This document shows positions 41,238 through 51,172 of a DNA stretch of 64,000 bases, one piece after another (positions within the stretch are counted from its first letter, which is position 1; each line of letters opens with the position of its first letter). The stretch is from the NCBI GenBank assembly GCA_902619925.1, contig CACNFY010000006.1, positions 1 through 64,000 on the forward strand. Reading direction: 5' to 3'. The notes under the pieces are model-generated. The model was not told where the DNA came from. It did not search any database and saw only the letters and a program-made list of their open reading frames with translations. This DNA is from an uncultured Pelagibacteraceae bacterium. GTDB lineage: Bacteria; Pseudomonadota; Alphaproteobacteria; Pelagibacterales; Pelagibacteraceae. Both the position numbers and the translations under genes were made by a program.

Positions 41238-42935
41238 TTAAAAGAAGCCTAATTTTTTCTCAGCATAAGAAACATGTAAGTTCTTATTCTGTCTGTAATG
41301 ATTAAGCATCATTTTGTGAGTTTCTCTTCCAACTCCTGATTGTTTGTATCCACCAAATGGAGAGTGAGCTGGATAAGCATGATAGCAATTAGTCCATACT
41401 ATTCCTGCTTGTATTGCTCTACCCATTCTGTGAGCTATATTTCCATTTCTAGTCCATACAGCTGCTCCTAAACCATAAAGAGTGTCATTAGCAATCTTTA
41501 ATGCCTCTGCTTCATCTTTAAATTTAATTACAGATACTACAGGTCCAAAAATCTCCTCTTGAGAGATTCTCATGTCATTTTTAGCTTCAAATACAGTTGG
41601 TTGTATGTAGTTACCTTTTTCTAACCCACTATTTAACTTAGCTTCACTTCCACCTGTAAGAACTTTAGCGCCCTCTTTTTTACCAAGCTCTAGATAAGAT
41701 TTAATCTTTTCCATTTGCTCGACTGACGCTTGAGCTCCAATCATTGTTTCCATTTTTAAAGGGTTGTCTTGAACAACTGCTTTAGTTCTAGCAATAGCTC
41801 TTTCCATAAATTTATCATAGATTGACTCTTGTACTAAAGCTCTACTTGGACAAGTACATACCTCGCCTTGATTTAGATTGAACATCACAAAACCTTCAAT
41901 ACATTTATCAAAGAAGTCATCATCTTTATCCATAACGTCTTCAAAGAATATATTAGGAGATTTTCCTCCTAACTCTAATGTGATTGGAATTATGTTTTGT
42001 GCAGCATATTGCATAATCAATCTACCAGTTGTGGTTTCACCAGTAAATGCAACTTTTGCAACTCTTTTAGAAGATGCTAAAGGTTTACCTGCTTCTAAAC
42101 CAAAACCACTAACAATATTAACAACTCCTGGAGGTAATAAATCTCCAATAAGTTCCATCATTATCATGATCGATGCTGGTGTTTGCTCAGCTGGTTTTAG
42201 AACTGAACAGTTTCCTGCTGCAAGTGCTGGTGCTAATTTCCAAGTTGCCATTAATAATGGAAAATTCCAAGGAACTATTTGACCAACTACTCCTAAAGGT
42301 TCATGAAAGTTATATGAATATTGGTTATTTGCAATTTCTGCAATTGAACCTTCTTCAGCTCTAATAACCCCAGCAAAATATCTCCAGTGGTCAATTACTA
42401 AAGGTAAGTCTGCTGCCATACATTCTCTAATAGGTTTTCCGTTATCCAAACACTCTGCAACTGCCAATAAATTCAGATTTTTTTCTAAAACATCAGCAAT
42501 CTTGTATAAAATGTTTGACCTAGTAGTTATGTCTGTTTTTCCCCATTCTGGGAAAGCTGCGTGAGCCGCGTCTAGAGCAGCTTCAACGTCTTTTTCATTT
42601 GATCGTGCAACTGAACAGATCTTCTCATTAGATATCGGGCTAACATTATCAAAATATTTGCCAGATAAAGGTTCTACAAATTTACCATTAATGTAATTTC
42701 CATACTTAGCTTTAAATGGAAATTTGACCTTTAAATGAGAGGTATCTAGAACTGAAGACACTTTCATTGCTTCTGCACTCATTTTTCCTCCATTTTTTTT
42801 ACGTTTTTTTTTTGGCTTTAAGATTTTTTTAGCTTTTTTTGAATTGGAAAATTTTTTAGTCGCTTTTTTTAATTTATTCCTCTTTTTTGTCGACTTTTTT
42901 GTTTTCCTTGCAATAGCTTTTTTCTTTTTAGCCAT
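41238..42935 (-). CDS. NAD-dependent aldehyde dehydrogenase (ExaC/AcoD type) with lysine-rich N-terminal extension
   Basis: The ALDH core (about residues 60-565) has [23 protein letters not shown], the base glutamate in [12 protein letters not shown], and a catalytic cysteine in [14 protein letters not shown] second cysteine two residues on is typical of acetaldehyde dehydrogenases. [14 protein letters not shown] follows. Residues 1-51 are an unusual Lys/Ala/Thr/Ser tail like a histone H1 tail. An internal ATG at 42782 (MSAEAMKV) has a perfect GGAGGA site and would give a standard 514-residue protein. Both starts are therefore plausible, and both could be used. DUF779 follows on the same strand. 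Confidence 0.85.
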   Translation of the reverse strand: MAKKKKAIARKTKKSTKKRNKLKKATKKFSNSKKAKKILKPKKKRKKNGGKMSAEAMKVSSVLDTSHLKVKFPFKAKYGNYINGKFVEPLSGKYFDNVSPISNEKICSVARSNEKDVEAALDAAHAAFPEWGKTDITTRSNILYKIADVLEKNLNLLAVAECLDNGKPIRECMAADLPLVIDHWRYFAGVIRAEEGSIAEIANNQYSYNFHEPLGVVGQIVPWNFPLLMATWKLAPALAAGNCSVLKPAEQTPASIMIMMELIGDLLPPGVVNIVSGFGLEAGKPLASSKRVAKVAFTGETTTGRLIMQYAAQNIIPITLELGGKSPNIFFEDVMDKDDDFFDKCIEGFVMFNLNQGEVCTCPSRALVQESIYDKFMERAIARTKAVVQDNPLKMETMIGAQASVEQMEKIKSYLELGKKEGAKVLTGGSEAKLNSGLEKGNYIQPTVFEAKNDMRISQEEIFGPVVSVIKFKDEAEALKIANDTLYGLGAAVWTRNGNIAHRMGRAIQAGIVWTNCYHAYPAHSPFGGYKQSGVGRETHKMMLNHYRQNKNLHVSYAEKKLGFF

Positions 42936-43071
42936 TTTTTATAAATATAATTAAAGACCTTTTTAGTTTACTTGTAAATAAGACAAAAATGGAATCAACC
43001 TTCAATTGTACTAAAGAAGCTTGTTTTTATTGTTCAATTATTAAAAAATTCAAATAGGTTATTTTATTTAA

Positions 43072-43986
43072 ATGGATAGAAATTTTTTTAAGAAAATTAG
43101 GATTTTAGATGGAGGCATGGGACAAGAATTGCATGCAAAAGGACTTGTTTCAAAAGGAACACTTTGGATGACCAGCGCAATTTTGGATGAAAAATACCAC
43201 CAATTGATAATTGATACACATTTAGATTATATAAAAGCCGGCGCAGAGATAATTACTACTGCAACATTTTCTAGCAGACTTATTAGGATGAAACAAAATA
43301 AAGTTGACCACTTATTTGAGTTTGCAAATAAAAAAGCTTGTGAGCTTGCTCTAAAGGCTAAAGAGATTTCAAATAAAGAAATTTTTATTGCTGGGAGTAT
43401 TCCAGCTCAATTTGATACTTATAAAGAAGATACTAGATCAAACAAAATTATATATGATTCCTTTACAAAACAAATAAGTTGTATTGTTGAGTTTGTTGAT
43501 TTTATATATTTGGATGTGATTTCAAGTGGTAGAGAAATTGCAATAGCCACAGAAATTATTGAAAAGTTTAATAAGCCGATTTTGGTTGGGATTCATTTGT
43601 CAAAAAATGGCAATCTACCATCAGGCGAGAAAATTGAAGAAGTTATAAACAAATATAAAAGTTCCAGTTGGGTAGGTATTATATCCTCGTGTGTTTCGAT
43701 GGAAATTGCTGAGGCTTCAATCAATGAGCTTAAAATGCATAATCTACCGTTTGGTTATAAAGTTAATTTGTGGGGCAACGATGAACCCCAACCTATTAGA
43801 AAAATAAATATAGCAAAATTTAATGAAAATGCTGTTAACTTAAATACTATTATGGGAAAGAGAGTAATTGAAGATGATATATATAAAAAATTAGGCCAAA
43901 AATTTGTTGATAATGGAGCTACAATATTAGGTGGGTGTTGTGAAACAAGTCCAAAACATACAAAAATTTTATCTATGTTGAGGTGA
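43072..43986 (+). CDS. Homocysteine S-methyltransferase family protein
   Basis: A 304-residue zinc-dependent methyltransferase of the MmuM/BHMT type. The N-terminus ILDGGMGQELHAKG is typical. The zinc ligands are the cysteine in ISSCVSM and the pair in LGGCCETSPKH. ITTATFSSR and IFIAGSIPAQFD are conserved segments. It transfers a methyl group from S-methylmethionine, betaine or another donor to homocysteine or a similar thiol/selenol; the donor cannot be read. The upstream gap (42936-43071) shows no clear riboswitch. It overlaps the convergent DMT gene by 14 bases. Confidence 0.85.
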   Translation: MDRNFFKKIRILDGGMGQELHAKGLVSKGTLWMTSAILDEKYHQLIIDTHLDYIKAGAEIITTATFSSRLIRMKQNKVDHLFEFANKKACELALKAKEISNKEIFIAGSIPAQFDTYKEDTRSNKIIYDSFTKQISCIVEFVDFIYLDVISSGREIAIATEIIEKFNKPILVGIHLSKNGNLPSGEKIEEVINKYKSSSWVGIISSCVSMEIAEASINELKMHNLPFGYKVNLWGNDEPQPIRKINIAKFNENAVNLNTIMGKRVIEDDIYKKLGQKFVDNGATILGGCCETSPKHTKILSMLR

Positions 43987-44866
43987 GGTTTTGCTTGATA
44001 GATTTTTTCACAAAATAAAAACCAAGTATTACAGCAAGAAGTGCAATTAAAACTTTAAAAGTAATTACTTCTTTTAAAAAAATATAGCCAAGTATAACAC
44101 CAAAAATTGGGATTAAATAGGCAACTTGTGAATGGAATACTAATCCGTTTTTTTTAAGTATATGAAATCTAATTAACCATGCAATTCCTGTTGGAAATAC
44201 TCCAAGATAAATTAGGGAAATTGTTGAGTCTAATCTGGGCGTTAAATTCCAAGGTTGTTCATAATAAAGCATCATTGGAAATATTATTAGTGATCCCCAT
44301 ATTAAGATTGAGCTAGTTAAATTTTCATTTTTTTTTGAGCTAATTTTTAATGTCAATATCCCACCTATCACATAAAATGTTGAGCCAACTAGAATCATTA
44401 AAGCATAAAAGAAATTATCATTATTTATTAAAATGTTATCAGAAAATAAAATTACAATTCCAGCAAAACCAACTATTACACCAATAATTTTGGTAAAATT
44501 AATTTTTTCAGTTTTTGTAAAAAAATGGGCGAGAATTGCAGAGCTTAAAGGAGTAGTTGACATTAAAATTGCCGCTAAATTACTTTGGATTTTTTGAACT
44601 CCATATGCAATTAAAAAAAAGGGAATTACTAAATTTACAAATCCTATCAAAGCAAACCAGTACCAATCTTTTGAAAAAGCTTCAATTTTTATATTTTTAA
44701 ATAAACAAATAATAACTATTAATATAGCACCCAAAAATATTCTTAAAAATGCAATTGTAAGGGGTTCATAAGAATAAGTAGCAATTTTAATATTAAAGAA
44801 AGCTGAGGCCCAAATAAGAGAGAGTATAGAAAGAAGTATGTAATCTATTGCTTTTGGAGATGTCAT
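43973..44866 (-). CDS. EamA/DMT family permease
   Basis: A 297-residue ten-helix transporter. It contains SLIWASAFFNIKIATYSYEPL, AFLRIFLGAILI, LAAILMSTTPLSSAILAHF and, in the second repeat, GVFPTGIAWLIRFHIL and YLIPIFGVILGYIFLKE. It is the third DMT permease in the window. It shares an ATGA overlap with the YbaK-type gene upstream, which may hint at amino-acid handling. Confidence 0.85.
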   Translation of the reverse strand: MTSPKAIDYILLSILSLIWASAFFNIKIATYSYEPLTIAFLRIFLGAILIVIICLFKNIKIEAFSKDWYWFALIGFVNLVIPFFLIAYGVQKIQSNLAAILMSTTPLSSAILAHFFTKTEKINFTKIIGVIVGFAGIVILFSDNILINNDNFFYALMILVGSTFYVIGGILTLKISSKKNENLTSSILIWGSLIIFPMMLYYEQPWNLTPRLDSTISLIYLGVFPTGIAWLIRFHILKKNGLVFHSQVAYLIPIFGVILGYIFLKEVITFKVLIALLAVILGFYFVKKSIKQNLTST

Positions 44867-45345
44867 TCAGTTATATCCATAATTTTACCAGTTGTTAAAT
44901 TTTGTAAATCATTAAAATTAATCCTAAAAATTGTATTTGGGTGTCCTGCTGCAGCATATAAGTTTTTAAATCTTTTTAAGTTTTGATCTAAGAAGGTTTC
45001 TAACGTATTAATAGAACCAATTGGAGACACACCACCAATGGTAAAGCCAGTTATTTCTTTAACTTTAGTAGCATTTGCCATACTTAGATCTTTAACATCA
45101 TTAATTTTTTTTAATTTATTCAACGAACATCTTTTATCTCCAGATATTAAACATAAAAAAAATGTGTTATCTTTTCTTAAAACTAAACTTTTTACTATTG
45201 CCCCTATTTCACATTTTAATGATTTAGAGGCATCTAATGCAGTTTTGGCGGTATTCTCTAATACTTGTATTTTAATATTTTTGTTGAATAAATTTAAAGC
45301 TCTTTCCACTCTTTTTACCGGTTCATTTTTAAGTAAATCATTCAT
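44863..45345 (-). CDS. YbaK/EbsC family aminoacyl-tRNA deacylase
   Basis: A 160-residue editing protein that hydrolyses mischarged tRNA (for example Cys- or Ala-tRNA-Pro). The YbaK fold is seen in EIGAIVKSLVLR, FLCLISGDKRCSLNKL, and the active loop TIGGVSPIGS, followed by LYAAAGHPNTIFRIN. The catalytic lysine lies in the KSLV segment. It is transcribed away from glnA at 45481 and coupled to the DMT gene. Confidence 0.87.
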   Translation of the reverse strand: MNDLLKNEPVKRVERALNLFNKNIKIQVLENTAKTALDASKSLKCEIGAIVKSLVLRKDNTFFLCLISGDKRCSLNKLKKINDVKDLSMANATKVKEITGFTIGGVSPIGSINTLETFLDQNLKRFKNLYAAAGHPNTIFRINFNDLQNLTTGKIMDITE

Positions 45346-45480
45346 ACAACTAATAATTGATTATTAACATTTAACTTTTGGGTTTAAATGCTATGCGTAA
45401 ATTGCATATTAGTTATCAATTTAATAAGCGATATTAATATACTTTTTTTTGTTAATAAGCCACATTTATACAGGAGATTT

Positions 45481-46887
45481 ATGAGCGCAAAAAATATACA
45501 AAAAACTATTAAAGATAAACAAATAGAATACGTAGATTTAAGATTTACTGATCCACGAGGAAAACTTCAACATGTAACTATGGATGCAAAAGTGGTGGAT
45601 AACGACATGCTAGAAGAAGGAATTTTTTTTGACGGTTCCTCAATAGCAGGTTGGAAAGCCATAAATGAGTCTGATATGATATTGAAACCAGATCTATCAA
45701 GACCAGTAATAGACCCATTTACTTCTCATAACACACTTAATATTTTTTGTGACGTTTTGGATGCAGTCAAAAAAGATCCATATGAAAGAGATCCTAGAGG
45801 AACAGCAAAGAAAGCTGAAGATTATTTAAAAAAAACTAAAATTGGAGACAAAGCATTTTTTGGACCCGAACCAGAATTTTTTGTATTTGATGATGTTAGA
45901 TATAAAAATGATATGAATGAGACAGGCTTCTCGATTGATAGCACCGAGGGTCCTTACAATACTGGAAAAAAATATGAAAATGGCAATATGGGTCATAGAC
46001 CTGGTGTGAAAGGTGGATACTTCCCAGTACCTCCAGTCGATAGTGCTCAAGATATGAGAAGTGAATATTTGAAAGCTATGAAAGATATGGGAATTAAAGT
46101 TGAAAAACATCATCATGAGGTAGCTCCAAGTCAACACGAATTGGGTATGTATTTTGGAACTTTAGTTAATCAAGCAGATAACATACAACTTTATAAATAC
46201 GCAGTACACATGGTCACTCACTCATTCGGAAAAACAGCAACCTTTATGCCTAAACCTGTAAAAGGTGATAATGGATCAGGAATGCACGTTCACCAATCTA
46301 TCTGGAAAGGTAATACTCCTTTATTTATGGGTAATGAATATGCAGGTCTTTCAAAAACCGCACTCCATTATATTGGAGGAATTTTAAGACATGCTAGAGC
46401 AATTAATGCTTTTGCTAATGCTACTACAAATAGTTATAAAAGATTAATACCAGGTTTTGAAGCACCTGTGTTACTAGCTTACTCTGCTAGAAATAGATCA
46501 GCATCTTGCAGAATTCCAATAACATTAAGTAAAAAAGCTGCTAGATGTGAAATTCGTTTTCCAGACGCTTCGGGAAATCCTTATTTGACTTTTGCTTCTA
46601 TGTTAATGGCAGGTCTTGATGGAATTAAGAATAAAATTGATCCAGGTAAATCGTTCGATAAAGATCTATATGCATTAAGTGAGTCTGAAATTAAAAAGAT
46701 TCCAACAGTTTGTGGATCTTTAAGAGAAGCTATGGAAAGTTTAGATAAAGATAGAAAATTTTTAACTCAAGGTAGTGTGTTTACTGATGATCAAATTGAT
46801 GCATATATTGATTTAAAAATGGAGGAAATTCATAACTTTGAACATACGCCTCACCCTATAGAGTTCGATATGTATTATAGTTGTTAA
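45481..46887 (+). CDS. glnA: Glutamine synthetase, type I
   Basis: A 468-residue dodecameric enzyme: glutamate + ammonia + ATP to glutamine. The start is set at the ATG at 45481 preceded by AGGAGATTT. An in-frame ATG at 45388 adds 31 non-family residues. Motifs are VDLRFTDPRGKLQH, FFDGSSIAGWK, FGPEPEFFVFD, KHHHEVAPSQHELG, GSGMHVHQSIW and the flap region RLIPGFEAPVLLAYSARNRS. The adenylylation site tyrosine is present in KDLYALSES, so PII/GlnE-type control is possible. It is convergent with the suf operon. Confidence 0.96.
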   Translation: MSAKNIQKTIKDKQIEYVDLRFTDPRGKLQHVTMDAKVVDNDMLEEGIFFDGSSIAGWKAINESDMILKPDLSRPVIDPFTSHNTLNIFCDVLDAVKKDPYERDPRGTAKKAEDYLKKTKIGDKAFFGPEPEFFVFDDVRYKNDMNETGFSIDSTEGPYNTGKKYENGNMGHRPGVKGGYFPVPPVDSAQDMRSEYLKAMKDMGIKVEKHHHEVAPSQHELGMYFGTLVNQADNIQLYKYAVHMVTHSFGKTATFMPKPVKGDNGSGMHVHQSIWKGNTPLFMGNEYAGLSKTALHYIGGILRHARAINAFANATTNSYKRLIPGFEAPVLLAYSARNRSASCRIPITLSKKAARCEIRFPDASGNPYLTFASMLMAGLDGIKNKIDPGKSFDKDLYALSESEIKKIPTVCGSLREAMESLDKDRKFLTQGSVFTDDQIDAYIDLKMEEIHNFEHTPHPIEFDMYYSC

Positions 46888-47223
46888 TTAAACCTTAAAA
46901 GACTCTCCACAACCACACCTTTCGGTTTCGTTGGGATTTTTAAAAACGAATGAAGATGAAAATTCATCTTTTTTATAATCCATTTCTGTTCCGATAAGGT
47001 AAATTATTGCTGCTGAATCTATAAAAACTTTAACACCTTTATCTTCAATAATTTCATCACTAGGGTTAATTTCTTTGGCATACTCTAAAACATATTCCAT
47101 ACCTGCACAACCACCAGATTTTACTCCGACCCTAAGACCTAATGTTTCTTTTTCACCTTTTGACATTATTTCCTTAATTCTACTTGCGGCACTATCACTT
47201 AATCTGATTACTTGTTGACTCAT
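46888..47223 (-). CDS. sufA: A-type iron-sulfur carrier protein (SufA/IscA-like)
   Basis: A 111-residue HesB/YadR-family Fe-S carrier delivering clusters from SufBCD to apoproteins. The three conserved cysteines are in KSGGCAGMEYVLEY and the C-terminal RCGCGESF. It is the last gene of the suf operon, ATGA-coupled to sufT. Its stop lies directly against the glnA stop of the opposite strand. Confidence 0.92.
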   Translation of the reverse strand: MSQQVIRLSDSAASRIKEIMSKGEKETLGLRVGVKSGGCAGMEYVLEYAKEINPSDEIIEDKGVKVFIDSAAIIYLIGTEMDYKKDEFSSSFVFKNPNETERCGCGESFKV

Positions 47224-47516
47224 AAATTTAATTCAAGTTTTGCTGCTTCTGACATCATAGATTTGTTCCATGGTGGATCCCATACTAAATCTAAATCTAC
47301 TTTTTCGATACCATCAACTTGCATTACACTGTCTTTTACCTCTTTTGGAAGGCTTTCAGCGACTGGACAATTTGGTGTTGTCAATGTCATTTTTATTTTT
47401 GCATGGTCATTATTTATAGAAATATCATAAATCAATCCAAGTTCGTAAATATTTACTGGAATTTCTGGATCATATATTTTTTTTATTTCATTAATAATTC
47501 TGTCTTTTAATTCCAT
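47220..47516 (-). CDS. sufT: SufT / MIP18-family (DUF59) Fe-S assembly factor
   Basis: A 98-residue protein with the DUF59 pattern YDPEIPVNIYELGLIYDI, then LTTPNCPVAESLPKEVKD with the single conserved cysteine, and LVWDPPWNKSMMSEAAK. SufT helps Fe-S maturation during high demand. It sits two bases after sufU. Confidence 0.92.
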   Translation of the reverse strand: MELKDRIINEIKKIYDPEIPVNIYELGLIYDISINNDHAKIKMTLTTPNCPVAESLPKEVKDSVMQVDGIEKVDLDLVWDPPWNKSMMSEAAKLELNL

Positions 47517-47518
47517 TT

Positions 47519-47980
47519 TTATTCTGTAGTAACCTCTTTTTGAAAATCATCTAAAGCAGTGGATAATGCGTGCCATGATAATGTTGCGCATTTAACTCTC
47601 ATTGGATAGTTCTTAACTCCACCAAGACTCATTAATTTTATTTTTTCATCACTTTTAAGTAAATCTGAATTTATATCATCTTTTTCCTTAATCATATCCA
47701 AAAATTTAGAAATTATTTCTTTTGCTTCAGTTTCACTTTTACCTTTCATAAGATCTGTCATTATTGATGCTGATGCCATTGAAATAGCACAGCCTTCTCC
47801 CTCAAAAGAAATATCGACTACTTTTTTGTTTTCATCTAATTTTAGGAATATATGTACCTTATCTCCGCATAAAGGATTATGACCTTTTGCATCCTTATTA
47901 AAATTTTCAAATTTACCTAAGTTCCTAGGGTTTTTTCCATGATCTAATATTATTTCTTGATATAAATCTTTTAAATTCAT
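47519..47980 (-). CDS. sufU: SufU-type Fe-S scaffold / sulfur acceptor
   Basis: A 153-residue NifU-N-like protein. Conserved cysteines are in HNPLCGDKVHIFLK, GEGCAISMASASIMTDLMKG and RVKCATLSWHALS. The extra residues between the second and third cysteine (about 20 more than IscU) mark the SufU type, which accepts persulfide from SufS using zinc. Start and stop are coupled with sufS (shared base). Confidence 0.9.
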   Translation of the reverse strand: MNLKDLYQEIILDHGKNPRNLGKFENFNKDAKGHNPLCGDKVHIFLKLDENKKVVDISFEGEGCAISMASASIMTDLMKGKSETEAKEIISKFLDMIKEKDDINSDLLKSDEKIKLMSLGGVKNYPMRVKCATLSWHALSTALDDFQKEVTTE

Positions 47981-49197
47981 TATTTGTTAAAAATTTTTTT
48001 ACAATTATTTATAGATTCGTTTAATTTATCTAAATCATCTTTAGTATTATATACTCCCAATGATGCTCTTGCTGATGCTGTTAGACCCAATTTCTCATGT
48101 AAAATTTGACAACAATGATGACCTGCTCTTATTGCTACACCGTCTTCGTCAAGAATAGTAGCTATATCATGAGGATGAATACCATCAATAGTAAAAGATA
48201 AAACAGCTCCTTTCTTTTTAGGATTACCTATTAATTTTACTGAGTTATTTTTTCTTAAAATTTCTTCGCCGTACTCAAGTAAGTTATTTTCATGAGTTAA
48301 AATATTATCAACTCCTATTTTGTTTAAAAACTTAATTGACTCGTCAAATGCTATTACTTGTGCGGTCGCCATTGTGCCGGCTTCAAACTTGTTGGGTAAT
48401 TCACCATAAGATATGTCATTTTTTTTTACTTCATTGATCATTCCTCCACCACCTTGATATGGAGGTAGATCATCTAACCATTTTTTTTTTGCATATAATA
48501 CCCCCAATCCTGTCGGCCCATACATTTTATGGCAGGAGATTGCATAAAAATCACAATCTAAATCCTGCATATCTAGTTTTAAATGTGGAGCGCTTTGACA
48601 CCCATCAATCATAATTGGTATTCCTTTAGAATGAGCCAGCTGAGTTATTTCTTTAACTGGCAATATTGCACCTGTTACGTTCGATAAATGAGTTATCGCT
48701 ATCATCTTTGTTTTAGATGTAATTTTCTTTTCGATACTTTCAATTGATATATCTCCATGCTCGTCTATTTCAGCAAAATTTATGTTAATACCCTTTGATT
48801 TTCTTAAATAATGCCATGGTACATAATTTGAATGATGTTCTAACTCTGTTAACAATATTTCATCTCCTTGTTTTAGATATTTCTGTCCGTAAGTATTGGC
48901 CACAAGGTTAATTGCTTCAGTTGCACCTTTAGTAAATACTATTTCATTCTTATTTTTAGCATTTATATATTTTTGTACAGATGTTCTTGTATTTTCATAG
49001 AGATTAGTAGCCGCTACAGCTAAATAATGAACACTTCGACCAACATTAGAAAATTCTTTAGTATAAAAATCATAAATTCTATCAACAACAACTAATGGTT
49101 TTTGTGAAGAATTTGCACTATCTAGGTAAACTAGGTCGTTATTATGAATTTTATTACTAAAAATTGGAAATTCTTTTTTTATATTATTTATATTCAT
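47980..49197 (-). CDS. sufS: Cysteine desulfurase (SufS)
   Basis: A 405-residue type II PLP cysteine desulfurase supplying persulfide sulfur. Motifs are YLDSANSSQKP, the PLP-binding SCHKMYGPTGLGVLY containing the lysine, MIDGCQSAPHLKLDMQ, and the catalytic cysteine in IRAGHHCCQILHE. Length and motif order are typical. It overlaps sufD by four bases. Confidence 0.94.
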   Translation of the reverse strand: MNINNIKKEFPIFSNKIHNNDLVYLDSANSSQKPLVVVDRIYDFYTKEFSNVGRSVHYLAVAATNLYENTRTSVQKYINAKNKNEIVFTKGATEAINLVANTYGQKYLKQGDEILLTELEHHSNYVPWHYLRKSKGININFAEIDEHGDISIESIEKKITSKTKMIAITHLSNVTGAILPVKEITQLAHSKGIPIMIDGCQSAPHLKLDMQDLDCDFYAISCHKMYGPTGLGVLYAKKKWLDDLPPYQGGGGMINEVKKNDISYGELPNKFEAGTMATAQVIAFDESIKFLNKIGVDNILTHENNLLEYGEEILRKNNSVKLIGNPKKKGAVLSFTIDGIHPHDIATILDEDGVAIRAGHHCCQILHEKLGLTASARASLGVYNTKDDLDKLNESINNCKKIFNK

Positions 49198-50438
49198 TTT
49201 ATATTCATTAATTTTTTGATAATTTTTTTTATTTTAATATCTGTAATTTTTTCAATTACTTCCATATAAAATCCATCTAACAATATTTTTTTTGCCTCAT
49301 CTTTACTTAAACCTCTAGTCATTAAGTAAAAGATTTTATTTTCGTCTAAATTTCCAGATGAGGAACCATGCGAACACTTCACGTCATCAGCATATATTTC
49401 TAATTCTGGTTTTGCATTAAATTCAGTTCCATCATTTAGAAGGATTCCTTTACTTAATTGATATCCATCTGTTTTTTGGGCCTTAGAATCTACAAATATT
49501 TTTCCTTGATAAACAGCTTTAGATTTTTCCATCAAAGATGATTTAATTAGCTGATAACTCTTTGTATTTTCAGATAAATGATTAATTGTAGACCGTATCT
49601 CGTGTTGTTGATTTCCATTTAGTTGAAGTATACCATTTACAAAAGCTGAACTAAATTCCTCTTTTAAATTGCAAATTATATCATTTTTTACAAAATCAGA
49701 CCCTCCAGATATTAAGCAGTTTTCTGAGATACTATTTTTATAAAGTTCGATATCTTCATGAGAATAGTACAAATTTGAATTATTATTTAAATTTAGTTTA
49801 TAATTTTTTAATATAGCATTTTCACCTAATTTAAAATGGTTGCTCATATTTATAAAATTATTTGTAGAGTAATCTGAATTTAAATTGAATAAACTTAATG
49901 ATGAATTCTTCTCCATTTGAATATCAAATTTTAAATTTATATTGGTACTTTGAATATTATTTGTAAATGAATTAATAAATATAAGTGGTTGGTTAAAACT
50001 ATAATTCTCTTTGACTATTATTTTTATGTAATCATAATATAAAGCATTATTGAGTGATAAAAGCGATTTGTTTAGGTCTGTTGTTAAATTTTTAATCTCT
50101 CTTATAATTTGTATTTTATTATTATTCTCATGATTTAGATTTATCTCCTTAATAAAACCATTTACAGATAAAATATAATTACAATTATCAACTTCAAAAG
50201 GAATATTTTTTAAAGAATTTTTTTGATCACTGTAGATATTTACTTCTTTATTTAAAAATTTTAAATTTGGTATTTTAGCTGAAATAGTTTTATTTAAATC
50301 AATAAATTTCCAGTCTTCTAAATTTTTAGAGGGAAATCCAGAATTTATAAATTTGTCAAACTCTTTCTTTCTTATTTCTATATCTTTCTTACTTAATTTT
50401 AATGTGTCTACAAAATCTATTAATTTAACACTATTCAT
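49194..50438 (-). CDS. sufD: Fe-S assembly protein SufD
   Basis: A 414-residue beta-helical partner of SufB in the SufBC2D scaffold. The N-terminal region has NLEDWKFIDLN. The conserved C-terminal core reads QQHEIRSTINHLSENTKS, AVYQGKIFVDSKAQKTDGYQ, KPELEIYADDVKCSHGSSSG and the late YLMTRGLSKDEAKKILLDGF. The middle part is very Asn/Ile/Lys-rich and poorly conserved, as usual for SufD in AT-rich genomes. It is coupled to sufC (TAATG). Confidence 0.93.
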   Translation of the reverse strand: MNSVKLIDFVDTLKLSKKDIEIRKKEFDKFINSGFPSKNLEDWKFIDLNKTISAKIPNLKFLNKEVNIYSDQKNSLKNIPFEVDNCNYILSVNGFIKEINLNHENNNKIQIIREIKNLTTDLNKSLLSLNNALYYDYIKIIVKENYSFNQPLIFINSFTNNIQSTNINLKFDIQMEKNSSLSLFNLNSDYSTNNFINMSNHFKLGENAILKNYKLNLNNNSNLYYSHEDIELYKNSISENCLISGGSDFVKNDIICNLKEEFSSAFVNGILQLNGNQQHEIRSTINHLSENTKSYQLIKSSLMEKSKAVYQGKIFVDSKAQKTDGYQLSKGILLNDGTEFNAKPELEIYADDVKCSHGSSSGNLDENKIFYLMTRGLSKDEAKKILLDGFYMEVIEKITDIKIKKIIKKLMNIK

Positions 50439-51172
50439 TAGATTATTCCTTCATATCCTTTTTTTTCAAGCTCAATTGCTAATTCAAAGTTTCCAGTCTT
50501 TTTTATTTTTCCATTAATTAAAACATGAACAAAGTCAGGTTTTATATAATTTAATAATCTTTGATAATGAGTTATTATTAAAAAAGAATTAAGATTATTT
50601 TTTAGAGAATTAACTCCATTAGAAACAATCTTTAAAGCATCTATATCTAAACCAGAATCAGTCTCATCTAAAATTGAGAGCTTGGGTTGTAAAATAGACA
50701 TTTGTAAAATTTCATTTTTTTTCTTTTCTCCCCCAGAAAAGCCAACATTAAGCTGTCTATTAAGGTTTTTTTCATCAAATTTTAAATCTTTAGCTTTTTT
50801 TTTTATAATATTTAAAAATTCTAAAGCATCATACTCTTTTTCTCCATTTGCTTTTCTAATTGCATTAACAGATGTTTTTAAAAAGTTATTATTATTTACA
50901 CCTGGTATTTCTAATGGGTATTGAAATGCTAAAAAAATACCCTTGTGAGCCCTTTGTTCAATTTCTAAATCAAATAAATTTTCTTTCTCATATAATATCT
51001 CTCCACTTGTTTCGTAACCTTTCTTTCCAGATAAAATATTAGATAACGTGCTTTTTCCAGATCCATTAGGACCCATTAAAGCATGAACCTCACCTGGATT
51101 AATTTTTAAATTTAATCCGTTAAGAATATTTTTGTTATCAATACTGGCTTTTAAGTTATTAATCTCTAACAT
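50438..51172 (-). CDS. sufC: Fe-S assembly ATPase SufC
   Basis: A 244-residue ABC-type ATPase. Walker A is GPNGSGKST, the Q-loop is in FLAFQYPLEIPG, the signature is GFSGGEKKKNEILQ, Walker B is LSILDETDSGLDID, and the switch histidine is in FLIITHYQRLL. These are SufC-specific variants. It drives the conformational cycle of SufB/SufD. It is coupled to both neighbours by one-base overlaps. Confidence 0.96.
   Translation of the reverse strand: MLEINNLKASIDNKNILNGLNLKINPGEVHALMGPNGSGKSTLSNILSGKKGYETSGEILYEKENLFDLEIEQRAHKGIFLAFQYPLEIPGVNNNNFLKTSVNAIRKANGEKEYDALEFLNIIKKKAKDLKFDEKNLNRQLNVGFSGGEKKKNEILQMSILQPKLSILDETDSGLDIDALKIVSNGVNSLKNNLNSFLIITHYQRLLNYIKPDFVHVLINGKIKKTGNFELAIELEKKGYEGII

Noticed and set aside
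41878-42282. Plus-strand frame of 134 codons
   Set aside because: Antisense to the aldehyde dehydrogenase core; no recognisable features.
42989-43057. A 22-residue frame with three cysteines upstream of the homocysteine methyltransferase gene
   Set aside because: Too short, no ribosome site, and composition expected by chance; it could be a leader peptide but nothing supports that.
42936-43071. Possible SAM riboswitch before the homocysteine methyltransferase gene
   Set aside because: SAM-responsive RNAs are known before such genes in SAR11, but I could not find the conserved pseudoknot bases; a covariance-model search would decide.
45388-45480. N-terminal 31-residue extension of glutamine synthetase
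   Set aside because: The AGGAG ribosome site and the family N-terminus point to the ATG at 45481.
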